Shown one piece after another: positions 25,041 through 35,261 of a DNA stretch of 64,000 nt. The notes under the pieces are model-generated. The model ran no database searches. It worked only from the letters and a program-made list of their open reading frames with translations, and was not told the origin of the DNA. The stretch's first letter is position 1. Each line of letters begins with the position of its first letter. This stretch comes from Paramacrobiotus metropolitanus (Eukaryota; Tardigrada; Eutardigrada; Parachela; Macrobiotidae). A program made the translations under genes and the position numbers. Location of the stretch: NCBI RefSeq assembly GCF_019649055.1, contig NW_026570458.1, positions 43,496-107,495 of the forward strand, written 5' to 3'.

Positions 25041-26289
25041 TTGACGCCGGCTTTTCCACCGCTGAATTTCTCTTGATTCTTTTCCACATTTCTGTTTTAT
25101 TACTAAAGACTCTTCTCAACTTACTGCCGCCCTTTTCTGTACAGTTGTCCCCCACTACTATACAGGGAAGATGGCAGTAAGTTCGAACAGTCGCCACACT
25201 CTCCAAGACTCCAACCAAGAGTAATCGTTACGTCGCGAATACGTATCAATGCAGTCCTTCGTGTAATGTTACAGTAACTTGCGGCAACCTCATGCCATGA
25301 AGGCGCTCCAACTTACGGTAACCGTACACGTACATGGCTTCTAGTTCTCCTGGGAATTGCATTCCGACGGATTGCCAGAACTTAATGACAGATGTGCGAA
25401 AATTTAAAATACGTACTGTACTTATGATTAGCTTCATCACTGCCACGTTTAATTGTAAGCAAATTACCATCTGGGTAAACTCGGCAATGAGGAAGCTCCT
25501 GATTATGTCAGGGAGCTACAAGACCGGCAATCATTAAGCCAAAAAACCCGATGCAACTAATAACGATGATGGTGTATCTGTCAGACTAACCATTCTTGCG
25601 GGGTGCATTAGACAACCTGTCTGGTGAAAATGGCAAGGATATTCAGTTGAGTCAAATGGCTCCTGTTTGCGGCGGGCAATTATTCCATCTTTGTTACGTC
25701 AGATCTACTCGTATACATACTAGCGGTTAACGGAAGTAAGATCTAGCTAGATACCCTAACACATCAATAACTAATCATCTAGGCAAATAAATGCGAATTG
25801 GCGAACACTGATGACGCGGCAGACAAAACAACCACTGAATAGTGCAACTGTACAACGATCACTGGCATGCGCAATAAAATGTGCCGGTAGTTCTGCACAA
25901 CAAACGGAATCGTGGGACATAAGTCCTGAACATGCAGTGCTTACAGGTGCAGTGACGTGAGTGAATAAAGCTGTTTTGTACGGTTATTTTCTGTCATGTA
26001 TTCATAAAAATACAACTTTACTTCATCATCGCCGGCAGTCAACTGATGGTCAAATAGTGACCTGCGTACGCACATCTAGGTTGGCAACCATACCGTTGCC
26101 AACCGCAAGGTCAGAGTACACCGCACTTTCGTAACAGGTGCCACTACGAACGCTGTCTGGGGCGAGTATCGTTAAAGTAACAATTTCACTGTGGCTAATA
26201 GGTTGGTTCTCAGACCAGAATCCTGCCAGTTCGCCTTATTTTATCTCAAGAACTTGAAGAACCAACGATCCAACGTTTCAGCTAGAATC
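25041..26289 (-). pseudogene. Decayed copy of the FN3/LRR spacer unit
   Basis: Scattered matches to the FN3 cluster remain on minus: gtcagactaaccattc near 25,580 resembles 19,475, and 25,710-25,930 (aacggaagtaagatc, gatgacgcggcag, ttctgcacaa) resembles 21,160-21,320 and 16,740-16,890. No continuous frame survives. Confidence 0.4.
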
Positions 26290-26756
26290 TAGCTATCAGA
26301 GAAACGCTCCTCGTTAAGGTTTCAGTTTTTCGACGTCAACCTCTTTGGCGCGGCGCGCATTACAGCGGCGGTCGCCCTCTCCAGAAAACAAGGGGAAATT
26401 TAGCCGGCGTGTGAATTGTCTTCCGATTACATTACATGTGTCCGATTTACATGAGCCGTAAGATAGGCTCCACGGTAGCGTCTCCGGCGTTGGACATCTT
26501 GCCAGCGCGTACCGAGACGCACATCTTCCATTGCACCGCCTGTGGAATTACCACACGTCACCACTTCCCCAGTTTCAGTACTGCTCTGAGCCGGATCGAG
26601 GTGAGTGTAACCGTGCGGTCGCTTGTGGAGCCAATCCAGAGGTTGGTCTGTTCGGAGCACCGACACTGATTGTTCGTCACACATACTATATTCCGGTCCA
26701 GGTTTAGGTACAGCAGCCCACGATCGTTTGCCGCCGTAAAATTACCATTTTTATTA
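26290..26756 (-). pseudogene. LRR paralogue remnant (C-terminal cap fused to start region)
   Basis: Minus-strand 26,735-26,340 matches exon 2 of the LRR gene (YLNLDRN, NNQCRCSE, VVTCGNSTGGAMEDV) but changes frame around 26,640. At about 26,735-26,760 it joins directly to sequence matching the start-codon/5' leader of the intact gene (attagtgttagg), so the middle of the gene was deleted before the transposon insertions. Confidence 0.65.
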
Positions 26757-26764
26757 GTGTTAGG

Positions 26765-28310
26765 TAGAGATGGGCATCGGATAGGAATATCCGATTTTAT
26801 CCTATCCGAATCCGAATTTCGGATAGGATAAAGGATAATTATCCGAACCGTTCGGATACGGATTAGGATAAGGATAACGCCCCGTAGCCTACGGATAGGT
26901 TCGGATAATGGGTGCTTGTCCGAACTTTATCCGAGAATGGAAATAAATTATTTGCGTTGTTAACACTTCGTCTACTAGCACGGTTACTCACACCAGAAGT
27001 GACCTTATTAATTCAGTAACAAATTTCAAAAAAACCATTTTATAACAAAACTTTTTGGCTATGAGAGTGAAACGGGTCTAGTTTCTGAAAGTGTTGTTTT
27101 CGACATACTCGGTGCTACCGGAAGTCCAGAATTGAGATGGTGTGAGTCACCATCCTTTTGGGACATGCGCATTCAAAGGGCCACACCGTCCTGCTGCGTG
27201 AATGAAAGGTTTCGAGAAAATCAGGCCTTGTACTAAACAGCATTCGTATGTAACTTGTAAATTTTCAGCAATATATGTTGTGCCGTTGCCCAACAAAAAA
27301 ATGGGAAGCATTGGGAAGTTTGAGAAGACTGCCCAATGATTCCCGTGCTCGACAAAACGGCATACATGGAAGACAACTGAAGCAGCCGAGAAGACGCAGC
27401 GCAGGTGAGCATACCGCAAGCCGGTGCTCTCATATACGGTTGATCTGGGTCAGCTGGGCTGATGAAAGAGATGGCACTGATCTGTTGTCTCCCTTCTCTT
27501 TCATCACAAGTAAATCTGGCGCACCTGTCTTACTCTGTTTCTTTTGTTTCCTCCCTTCATGGAATTGGTCAAACATCATGAAAACAAAAGGCACCATTGG
27601 ACAGAAAAAGTTAATGACCAATCGTGTGCTTCTGGTGGCTTACACCATGAAAGTAGACCTCGTTGCTCAAAACTGCCAGTCGACGAAGTGTTAAATTACC
27701 TTGCTCTTGTTGCTCTCAACAGATAATAACATAATACGGAGCATGAAACATGATCGTTAAATTACAAGAATTACAAGCGGTAGCAGTAATACTGAACATA
27801 AAAGATTGTCGCAGCACCAAGATGCAGTTGTTCTTTTGTGTTATAGTGCAACAATTAAGCGTAACTGCAGCTTTCGTATCCGCTTTTTGTACGGAGCATG
27901 AAACATGATTCACGCATTTGCACAAGTCCATTATTTCATCGTTTTAACGTAAACTTGAAGTTCATCGATATTGAAAATTGAGGTTATAATTTATTATTTG
28001 ATCCTGTCGATGTCGTGTAACTCTTTTACATAACTCTTCTTCTGAATTAAGAACATCGAAATTTTGTTCAACTGTAACGGATAATTTGACTGGATTAAGA
28101 CAATCATTTGCCGAGTCTGAATTTTTTGTTTTCGTTAAAAATTGTCTTTTTGGACAATTACCCGATTATACTAGGATATCCGAGTGTCGGATAAGGATAG
28201 GATAAGTATAAAGAAATAAAAAAAATTCGGATAAAAGGTCGGATAAGGATAATTTCAAAAAGTGTCGGATAGGATAAGGATAAAGAAACCTTGTCCGATG
28301 CCCATCTCTA
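26765..28310. mobile_element. hAT-superfamily element, 1,546 bp, non-autonomous
   Basis: Ends are TAGAGATGGGCATCGGA and its complement (17 bp perfect), flanked by a perfect 8-bp duplication GTGTTAGG at 26757-26764 and 28311-28318. The TAGAGATGGGC-type terminus and 8-bp duplication are hAT hallmarks. Subterminal regions are packed with ATCCGA/GGATAAGGATA repeats at both ends (26,785-26,930 and 28,165-28,290). No transposase frame survives. Confidence 0.85.
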
Positions 28311-28326
28311 GTGTTAGGTCGATTAA

Positions 28327-28801
28327 CACTCGCCCTCGTCCATGTGCCTGAGAGGCACATTTATTCATTCAGAAATTCATGGAACGTTGCACTGTCAGTT
28401 GACTTCTTCCTACCTGACCTGAATTCCTCAGAAAATTTGTTTGCTTTTCACTTATGGAAACAGTTAGTAAAACTAAATGCACTGAAAACTTTAAAACTAC
28501 GAATTCCAGCCGCTTCCGGTTGGTGAACAAATGGCAGCCTCCCAGAGTGGCAGCGTGATTTGGCTCTGCTGCGAATTTTTTTTTGCGAAGTCCTCACTTC
28601 TTTTTAGATTCAGTTTACCGATTCAAAAGCAACAATTTCTACTTGCGTGCTTAATGAAAAGGAAGAACAACGTGTGGAAAACATTTTGCATAAGTATTAA
28701 GTAGCAGACCGTTCTACGCCAGACTGGGACGAACCCATGGGCTGCGCCTGCGCTGCACACAAGAAAACTCCGCGTAATTAAACCATAGACGAGGGCGAGT
28801 G
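28327..28801. mobile_element. 475-bp MITE with TTAA target duplication (piggyBac-like)
   Basis: Inverted termini CACTCGCCCTCGTC (14 bp, then C/T, then ATG) at 28327 and its complement ending at 28801, flanked by TTAA at 28323-28326 and 28802-28805. TTAA duplication is typical of piggyBac. There is no coding capacity. It lies between the hAT right end and the Polinton left end. Confidence 0.8.
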
Positions 28802-28827
28802 TTAAAAAGGTGCAAATCACGGCTGCG

Positions 28828-28936
28828 AGTAGTATCCTGGTCTGTTTGAACCAGTTTTTTTTGTCCGGGGGGGTCCAAATTTTAGGCCCTAGGGGATAAT
28901 TAACGGTTTGTGTGTTTCTGCCCTAGGGGATAATTA
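28828..28936 (+). repeat. Polinton left terminal inverted repeat
   Basis: About 109 bp matching 43848-43956 in inverse orientation, apart from one substitution/indel after the T8 run and one G in the inner CCTAGGGG. It contains a twice-repeated CCCTAGGGGATAATTA motif. In protein-primed replication these ends would be the origins (family knowledge). Confidence 0.9.
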
Positions 28937-28937
28937 T

Positions 28938-29258
28938 GGATCACTGATTTCAGTGATCCTTTGTACGACATGGATCACGGAGTTCAGTGATCCTTTGTAC
29001 AATACGGATCACTGATTTCAGTGATCCCTTGTACAGATCATTCTTTTCGGTGATCCATACGAGTGCAACGGTTGACCACGTACGTACAATACCGTAGCAA
29101 CATTATGAGGGATCACCGGAATCGGTGATCCCTTCGAGATTATCAGAATTTGGAGGGATCATTGAGTTCGGTGATCCCTTTAGCACAACACATAACCGTG
29201 TACGTACGACACCGTGGCAACAGTACATACGTAAGATGATCGAGATCGGTGATCCCTC
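28938..29258. repeat. Palindromic repeat array 1 (left end, upstream of PolB)
   Basis: Seven copies of GGATCAC-N8-GTGATCC (first at 28,938, then about 28,972, 29,005, 29,035, 29,109, 29,154, 29,234). The outer arms are conserved and the 8-nt centres vary (tgatttca, cggaatcg, tgagttcg). It lies between the TIR and the TATA box of PolB. Confidence 0.85.
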
Positions 29259-29262
29259 GGGG

Positions 29263-29271
29263 TATATAAAG
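29263..29271 (+). promoter_or_regulatory. TATA box before PolB
   Basis: TATATAAAG, immediately after the last palindrome of array 1 and about 120 bp upstream of the putative PolB ATG at 29,391. Confidence 0.55.
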
Positions 29272-29390
29272 CAGGTGGATTTTTTAATGAATTTCAGTCT
29301 AAACACATTTCGCCACATTCTAACAGATTTTCTTGACACAGTAGTCGCACAGGTGTATTTCTTCACAAATAAAATCGCTATTCTCATATT

Positions 29391-32300
29391 ATGGACTTCT
29401 CGAGGTAGCGACAACGGGAGAAAGAAGTACCAGCGATCTCAAAACGACAACGGGAAGAGACTGAACCAGCAACATCAAATGATCTTACGAATACGGAAAC
29501 AGGTAAATTTCTGGAAAATAATCTTACGTAAAAAATGCATGATTATTTACCAAAATATTTATTTTGAAATCCCTTGCATTTGCGTTCCAATAATATTGTT
29601 TTGCACGTGTACGGTGAAAACACTGATTTAAAAATATGAAAAAAAAGAATTTACGCAGATTCATCGGATGTCGCTCTCGAAAATATTATTGATCATATCC
29701 ACATCAAAGACGCCGGTTCAAAAATTTGGAAAAAATTTGGATTGCATTCAAAGTGTTCTTTAGTCAAGGTAAAGCGGAGCTACATTTCTCAAAAATATTT
29801 GGAACAAGTCTGAAATTATTTACGAATGGTACGATAATTTTTGTAGGCTTCTGATTTGGAAACGCTTCCTTTTGCGATAGTTCCGATGGCTCTGACGTTG
29901 ATATTGCAACATGTATTGGACTACGTGTTAGAAGGTGTACATCCTGAAGAGATGGTGCGAGTACGAATCGATTCAAAATCTTTGAATTACCCGATTTGGA
30001 CACCACCGATTCAAAGATCGCAACTTACTGTGCGCCGTTGGATGGCGGAAGTAGCACGAGTACTCAACACTTACGAAGAATTCCGCATGGACAAACACTT
30101 TGAAGTACTAGTTCAACATACTGAGATTCCTAAAGGCTCCTGTGTCCGCGACGTTCCCATATTACTAAAAAAGAGGCTACAGAGGATGAAATCTGTTATC
30201 GTGATAACAAATTCCGATTCCATTTGCCTCGCAAGAGCCTTAGTCGTCGGAAAGGCATATGCGGACGGTGATAAATTGCTATGCCGAAGGATAAGACGCG
30301 GAGAGAAGTTTCAAACAAATGAAGCAAAAGCGTTGATAAGGAATGCTGGACTGGATGAAAGAGAGTACACAATAACGGATGTCCCATTTTTTCAACAGGC
30401 ACTTGCGACATACCAAATTATCATTGTGAGTGTAGATCATGCCAACAGGATCGTGTACAGTGGACCTCAGCAGGAAAAACGCATAGTGTTGCTGCATCAT
30501 AATCATCCCTTTGACTTACTCAATTCGTTGCCGGCGTTTTTTCAAAACAGCTATTGGTGTTATGCGTGCAACAAAGGCTACAATGAAAAAGCTAACCACC
30601 GTTGTGAATCAATTTGCAATTCATGCTTGCGTTCTGAATGTGAGGTGGATAGAAGAAACATCATCGAGTGCCCAGACTGCCATCGCAAATTTTATGGTTC
30701 CGTTAGTTTCGCCGAGCATAACGTTGCTTCTACCCCCACACAGAAGCAACGGAAAAGCATTTGTCAGACAATTTTTATTTGCCAGCAGTGCCTTCGTGTG
30801 GTATCAAACAGGAATCGCAAAGGTACCGATCAACATCAATGCGGAGAAGTGTACTGTCAAACGTGCAAGGTCCACGAACTACCCGAGTCTCATAAATGTT
30901 TTATGAAGCCTCACAAAGTGACCGAAGAGGAACTACAAGAGCACAAGAGTGCCAGCTTTCTGTATTTTGATTTGGAGATATATGTGTCAGAAAACCACGA
31001 ATTGGTGCCTAACCTTGCGGTAAGTGCAGCTCAAAAAGTTCACAATTCGTTACAATTCACAATTCAATTTTAATACAATTCATTTGTATTTTTCTATTAG
31101 GTTGTGCAGGACGACGAAGGACACGAATGGATTTTTCCGGAAGAAGGTAGTCCCTTAGGCGGTAACGTTACTGACCAGCTGTGTACGTTTTTATTCAATG
31201 AGCGACACAGAGATCACTACATCATCGCCCATAATTTCAAGGTAAAAATCATTTTCCGAAAGATTACGGTTGAGTTAACACATTCATTTTTAGGGATTTG
31301 ATGGCTATTTTATTTTGCGTTGGTTACTGGAAAACGGAATAGTCCCAAAAGTTATTATGAACGGTGGAAAGATACTGCAAATGGATGTGTCGGAATTCAG
31401 TATTCGCTTCCGGGACAGCTTCAACTACAATCCGCAAAGCCTTGCAAAATGGCCAGCAACCTTCGGCATTCGGGACATTGGAAAAGGCACATTTCCGCAC
31501 CGATTCAATCGTAGAGAAAACTGGGACAAGGTTCTTCCTTTTCCGCAGCCAGAAGAGTACGGATTTTCATGTATGAACAGGAAAGCGAAGGAGTCATTTA
31601 TGTCTTGGTATGCTACGGAAGCGAAAGAAAAAGGTTACCTTTTCGACTTCCGGAAAGAGATTGAAGAGTATTGTCGCATGGATGTGACGGTATTACGCAC
31701 GTGCTGCCAACAGTTCCGCCGTTTATTCCAAGAAATCAGCAACGGATTGTGCCCTTTTGTCTCGGCTATGACGATTGCTGGTGTTTGTAATCGGTATTGG
31801 AAGTCTTTTATTCTTAAACCAGAACAGATTGGCCTTCTTCCGCAACGTTTACATTCAAGAAATCGGAACCAATCAGAAATCGCCAAGAAATGGTTAGCCT
31901 GGATAGAAAAGAAGAGGAGTGCATTTTGGAATCTACCTTGACGGGATCTGAACACCAGATTGGGCCGTTTTTTGTTGACGGATACCGTGCCGATATCAAT
32001 CACGTTTACGAATTTTACGGCTGTTGGTACCACGGGTGCCCTCAGTGTGAAGCTCCTGAAACCATACACCCTTTCCGGGATATTCCAATGTCGGAAATAT
32101 ACAACGAAACCCAGGAACGGGAGAAATATATCCGCAGCCAGGGATACGGTGTGACCACCATATGGGAACATGAATTTGTGGATCAGATAAAGTCGGATCC
32201 CGAACTGAGATCTTTTGTTCAAAAACTCTCCTTTATTGCTCCTCTGGATCCACGAAATGCATTCTACGGTGGTCGTACTAATGCCGTCAAGCTTTTTCAC

Positions 32301-33762
32301 CAGATATCCGGTGACGAAACTATAAGTTATTATGACGTCAACAGCGAATACCCATACGTCAACAAAAACAAACGGTATCCCGTTGGTCACCCGAAAATAA
32401 TAACCAAAGATTTTGAAGATATTGGAAGTTATTTTGGTGTTGCCCTGTGTCAAGTGCTTCCTCCTGGGGATTTGAAACTACCAGTACTACCATATCGCTC
32501 GGGTGGTAAGTTAACGTTTCCTTTGTGCCGGACATGTGTGGACAAGTACCAAAACTCTAAGTGTGAGCACACCGATGAAGAGCGCGCTTTAACGGGAGCC
32601 TGGTGTACACCGGAAATAAACGAAGCTGTGAATCGTGGATACGTGGTCCAAAAGATTCACGAAGTCTGGCATTTTGAGCAGCACGAAGACCGTCTTTTTG
32701 AAAAGTATATCAACAAGTTCTTGAAGATCAAAACGGAAGCAAGCGGTTGGCCTGCCCACGTCCACACTGAAGCTGATAAGCAGCAATACATTCAAGATTT
32801 TAAACAGCATGAGAACATTGAACTGGATTATGAAAAAATCACTCCAAATGCTGGACTGCGTTCACTGTCTAAACTTTGTTTAAACAGGTTAGTTTATAGA
32901 AAACATACAGCTGTCACAGTACCAAAATTAACAATTGTTACATTATCTTTCCTTTTTATAGTTTCTGGGGACGTTTAGGAATGCAAGAAAACAAGCTCAG
33001 CACTGCCTATATTACTGAACCACAAAAGTTTTACGATATATTGTTGTCGGGAAAATATCATGTGCATTCTTGGGACATGTTCTCGGAAGATGTTGTGCAG
33101 TTGACATACACCAAAGAAAGCGGTTTCGCGGATCGTAATCCGAACACCAATGTCATTTTAGCGGCGTAAGAATTATCCCTTTTATTTGTTGCGGTTTTAC
33201 CATTGGGTGCAATTTACAGGTTTACAACATGCTAGGCACGACTCCATTTGTACAAATTTATGGACATGGTCGGGGAGCGGTTGTTGTACTTCGATACAGG
33301 TACAATATAACCATGGATTTGTTGTCCGCTTATCTATTCTGGTTTTCAAAATCCAGATTCAATTTTCTTTGTGACAAAACCCGGATTGATTGACCCCCAA
33401 AGGGCTGCTTCCTTGGTGATCTTACCAACGAATTAAAACCAGGACAGCATATCGTGCAATTCCTCAGTTTGGGAGCCAAGACTTACGCGTACGTCACTAA
33501 TGATGGCGATACTGTGGTGAAAGTGAAAGGATTCACTTTGAATGGCCAAACTAGTGAGCAAATTAATTTTAGTAAAATGCTGGAAATGTTGGAGAACCGT
33601 GATACAGTTGATATACAGTATCCCGACATTCTGAAGCGCGTAAAGAAGGATTTAACAATTTGTAGCGCTAGCATGCAAAAACGGTTTCAAGTGACGTATG
33701 ACAAACGTCGTATTGTGGATAGTGAGTACAATGCACTTCCGTACGGTTTCAAGTTGTTATAA
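29391..33762 (+). pseudogene. polB: Polinton protein-primed DNA polymerase B (interrupted)
   Basis: Family-B polymerase with 3'-5' exonuclease that replicates the linear element from protein-primed ends. Exons I can phase: 29391-29502, 29659-29768, 29847-31019, 31101-31241, 31294-32887, 32962-33165, 33220-33299, 33357-33762. Exo I is FDLEIY, Exo II HNFK-GFDGY (across an intron), Exo III EYCRMDVTV. Pol motif A is YDVNSEYP; motif B KLCLN-WGRLG spans an intron, as does motif C FDT-DS. A CxxC-rich zinc region precedes the exonuclease (CNSC, CPDC, CQQC). Breaks: in-frame TAG at 29,406 and 33,233, a frame change near 31,905, and another near a C5 run at about 33,398. The gene is probably inactive unless TAG is read through and the indels are assembly errors. 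Confidence 0.85.
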
Positions 33763-34286
33763 AATTTAATAAACTTTTTGATCATGGTTGCAATCTGTTC
33801 CACAGCAGCTGACAAATCAGTAGAAGACTTCAAACCTAGAAAGTTACATTTACCAGATGGAAACAAAACAGCACGACCAACACAAAGCTTAACGGCAAGA
33901 CCGCTAAACAATTCCGGTGTGTACTCAAGTTTAAAGTACTCGCTAAATTTCTCAATATGAACACGTTCAGGAAATGTGTGGTTAGCTACAATATTAACAA
34001 TTCGGTACCCGGTAATAACGCATGGAAATCCGATCCTCCTTAGCATTCCAACAAACAACTCCAGTATTTCCTTCACTTGTTCTTCGGATCGCCCTCCATT
34101 TACAGTGATTTTGCCATTGCGATATACTTGGCAGTGTGCTTTGACCGGTTGGAGAACACGAATCAGTAGTCCAGAAAACCGTTGAGGAATATACTGCGCC
34201 ATTGGTAGAAGTTTTTCAATTTTCCAAAGATCCAGGGTAGTGTTTAAGTCCGCAACGGCAACAACATTGGTGATTCTGGGCATCAC
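33687..34286 (-). CDS. TATA-binding-protein homologue encoded by the Polinton
   Basis: A 199-aa open frame from its own ATG-ATG. It has the two-fold pseudo-repeat of the TBP saddle. Repeat 1 has ITNVVAVADLNTTLDL, YIPQRFSGLLIR, NGKITVNGG and SEEQV; repeat 2 has YRIVNIVANH, YTPELFSGLAVK and LFPSGKCNFLG. Three of the four intercalating Phe positions are kept (QRF, ELF, VLF) and the fourth is Tyr (CQVYRNGK). Length is close to a bare TBP core with no N-terminal extension, and it ends in a basic tail. It overlaps the upstream frame by 71 bp in another phase. TBP genes are known in some large DNA viruses; I know of none described as a Polinton gene. It converges with the PolB 3' end, overlapping by 76 bp. 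Confidence 0.85.
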   Translation of the reverse strand: MMPRITNVVAVADLNTTLDLWKIEKLLPMAQYIPQRFSGLLIRVLQPVKAHCQVYRNGKITVNGGRSEEQVKEILELFVGMLRRIGFPCVITGYRIVNIVANHTFPERVHIEKFSEYFKLEYTPELFSGLAVKLCVGRAVLFPSGKCNFLGLKSSTDLSAAVEQIATMIKKFIKFYNNLKPYGSALYSLSTIRRLSYVT

Positions 34287-34836
34287 AGTGATACCACAAG
34301 GCGAACCGAACAGCTTTGCGGAGGGTCGACACAGGGAGCGAGGTGAGTTTATGATATGGTGGGCAGCCCAGAGATTCGAGGTTTCTCACTTCCGGTAGAA
34401 ACTGCTCAAGCAGTCGACACTTCTCAAGGCCTTTGGCAAAAAACTGCACTTGGCTGGGTCGTCCGATTCTTTGAAAAATGTCCTCCAAGGCACACGTTAC
34501 CTGATTGTGTCGGTACTCTCCTTCTGTATGCCACAAGAGTCCGTGCGAGTGTCGAGCTTGACTTTTCAGCGCGGGTATGTGCTTCCTGGCGAATCGTGGA
34601 AGCGAGAAAGTGTAAAGATTTTGTTCGTCTTTGTCCGGGCAGTAGAAAGCCAGCTGTTTGATGTATTTGGTTTCATTGATAACGAACCAATCGGTATCCA
34701 GTATGCATGGTACTGCCATTTCGTCTACCGGAGTACTAGGCAAAATTCCAGTTAACTGATAACGCACAATGTTGTGGTTAGAGTCTTGTACGTTTATGCA
34801 CTGAAAACCGTTTATTTGTACTAGGAAGAGGATCAC
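34216..34836 (-). CDS. Mobile-element exonuclease-like protein upstream of the TBP gene
   Basis: A 206-aa frame; the first ATG in frame is near 34,724, so the N-terminus may lie in an upstream exon (a ttttcag site precedes it near 34,798) or be shorter. It contains LDTDWFVI, IKQLAFYCP, ARHSHGLLWHTEGEY, QFFAKGLEKCRLL and LESLGCPPYHKL. This spacing (an acidic first motif, HGLxW, KGxEK, and a CP near the end) resembles a widespread animal mobile-element family I believe to be DEDD/RNase-H-fold exonucleases, but I cannot confirm the active site. A Cys/His-rich C-terminus (CDAQNHQCCCRCG) could bind zinc. It shares the divergent promoter of array 2 with the PC4-like gene. Confidence 0.5.
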   Translation of the reverse strand: MILFLVQINGFQCINVQDSNHNIVRYQLTGILPSTPVDEMAVPCILDTDWFVINETKYIKQLAFYCPDKDEQNLYTFSLPRFARKHIPALKSQARHSHGLLWHTEGEYRHNQVTCALEDIFQRIGRPSQVQFFAKGLEKCRLLEQFLPEVRNLESLGCPPYHKLTSLPVSTLRKAVRFALWYHCDAQNHQCCCRCGLKHYPGSLEN

Positions 34837-35123
34837 TCAAGTCGGTGATCCCTATCGTACAAGTTATCACCGAGTTCAGTGATCCCTATCGTACAAGGGA
34901 TCACCGAGTTCAGTGATCCCTATCGTACAAGGGATCACCGAGTTCAGTGATCCCTATCGTACAAGGGATCACCGAGTTCAGTGATCCATATTGTACAAGG
35001 GATCACCGAGTTCAGTGATCCATATCGTACAAGGGATCACTGAAGTCAGTGATCCATATCGTACAAAAGATCACTAAACTCTGTGATCTTTTGTACTTTG
35101 CAGGATCACCAAAAACGGTAATC
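34828..35123. repeat. Palindromic repeat array 2 (divergent promoter of TBP-like and PC4-like genes)
   Basis: Nine copies of GGATCAC-N8-GTGATCC, the central ones separated by TATCGTACAA-type spacers, giving a strict 34-bp period. Copies 3 to 6 are identical in the palindrome (centre cgagttca). The flanking copies diverge but compensate, for example AGATCAC..GTGATCT. Confidence 0.9.
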
Positions 35124-35183
35124 CGTGCATTGAGGTATCGATTACCGATATCGATGGTCTACTAAGTGAGCACTGAAGATTGC

Positions 35184-35190
35184 TATAAAA
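35184..35190 (+). promoter_or_regulatory. TATA box before the PC4-like gene
   Basis: TATAAAA about 72 bp upstream of the ATG at 35,262, just outside palindromic array 2. Confidence 0.5.
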
Positions 35191-35261
35191 ACCAAATGTA
35201 ACCGGTAGATTCTTAGTGAGTTGTTGTGTTTACCTCTGGTTGAAATTTAATCTAAATCAAC

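Noticed and set aside
27275-27694. 139-aa frame inside the hAT element as a transposase
   Set aside because: No BED finger, catalytic or dimerisation motif is visible, and adjacent frames are equally open.
29125-29631. 168-aa plus-strand frame at the Polinton left end
   Set aside because: It runs through the palindromic array and TIR-proximal promoter; the adjacent frame with phased exons fits the PolB N-terminus.
33687-34286. TBP-like frame as a host TBP retrocopy
   Set aside because: It sits in a gene-dense part of the Polinton, with its own ATG, overlapping its neighbours, lacks the usual long N-terminus and has diverged strongly; an element gene is the simpler reading, though phylogeny should decide.
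34724-34836. Start of the nuclease-like frame at its furthest upstream codon
   Set aside because: The codon there is GTG within a palindromic repeat unit; the first ATG is near 34,724 or the N-terminus is in another exon.
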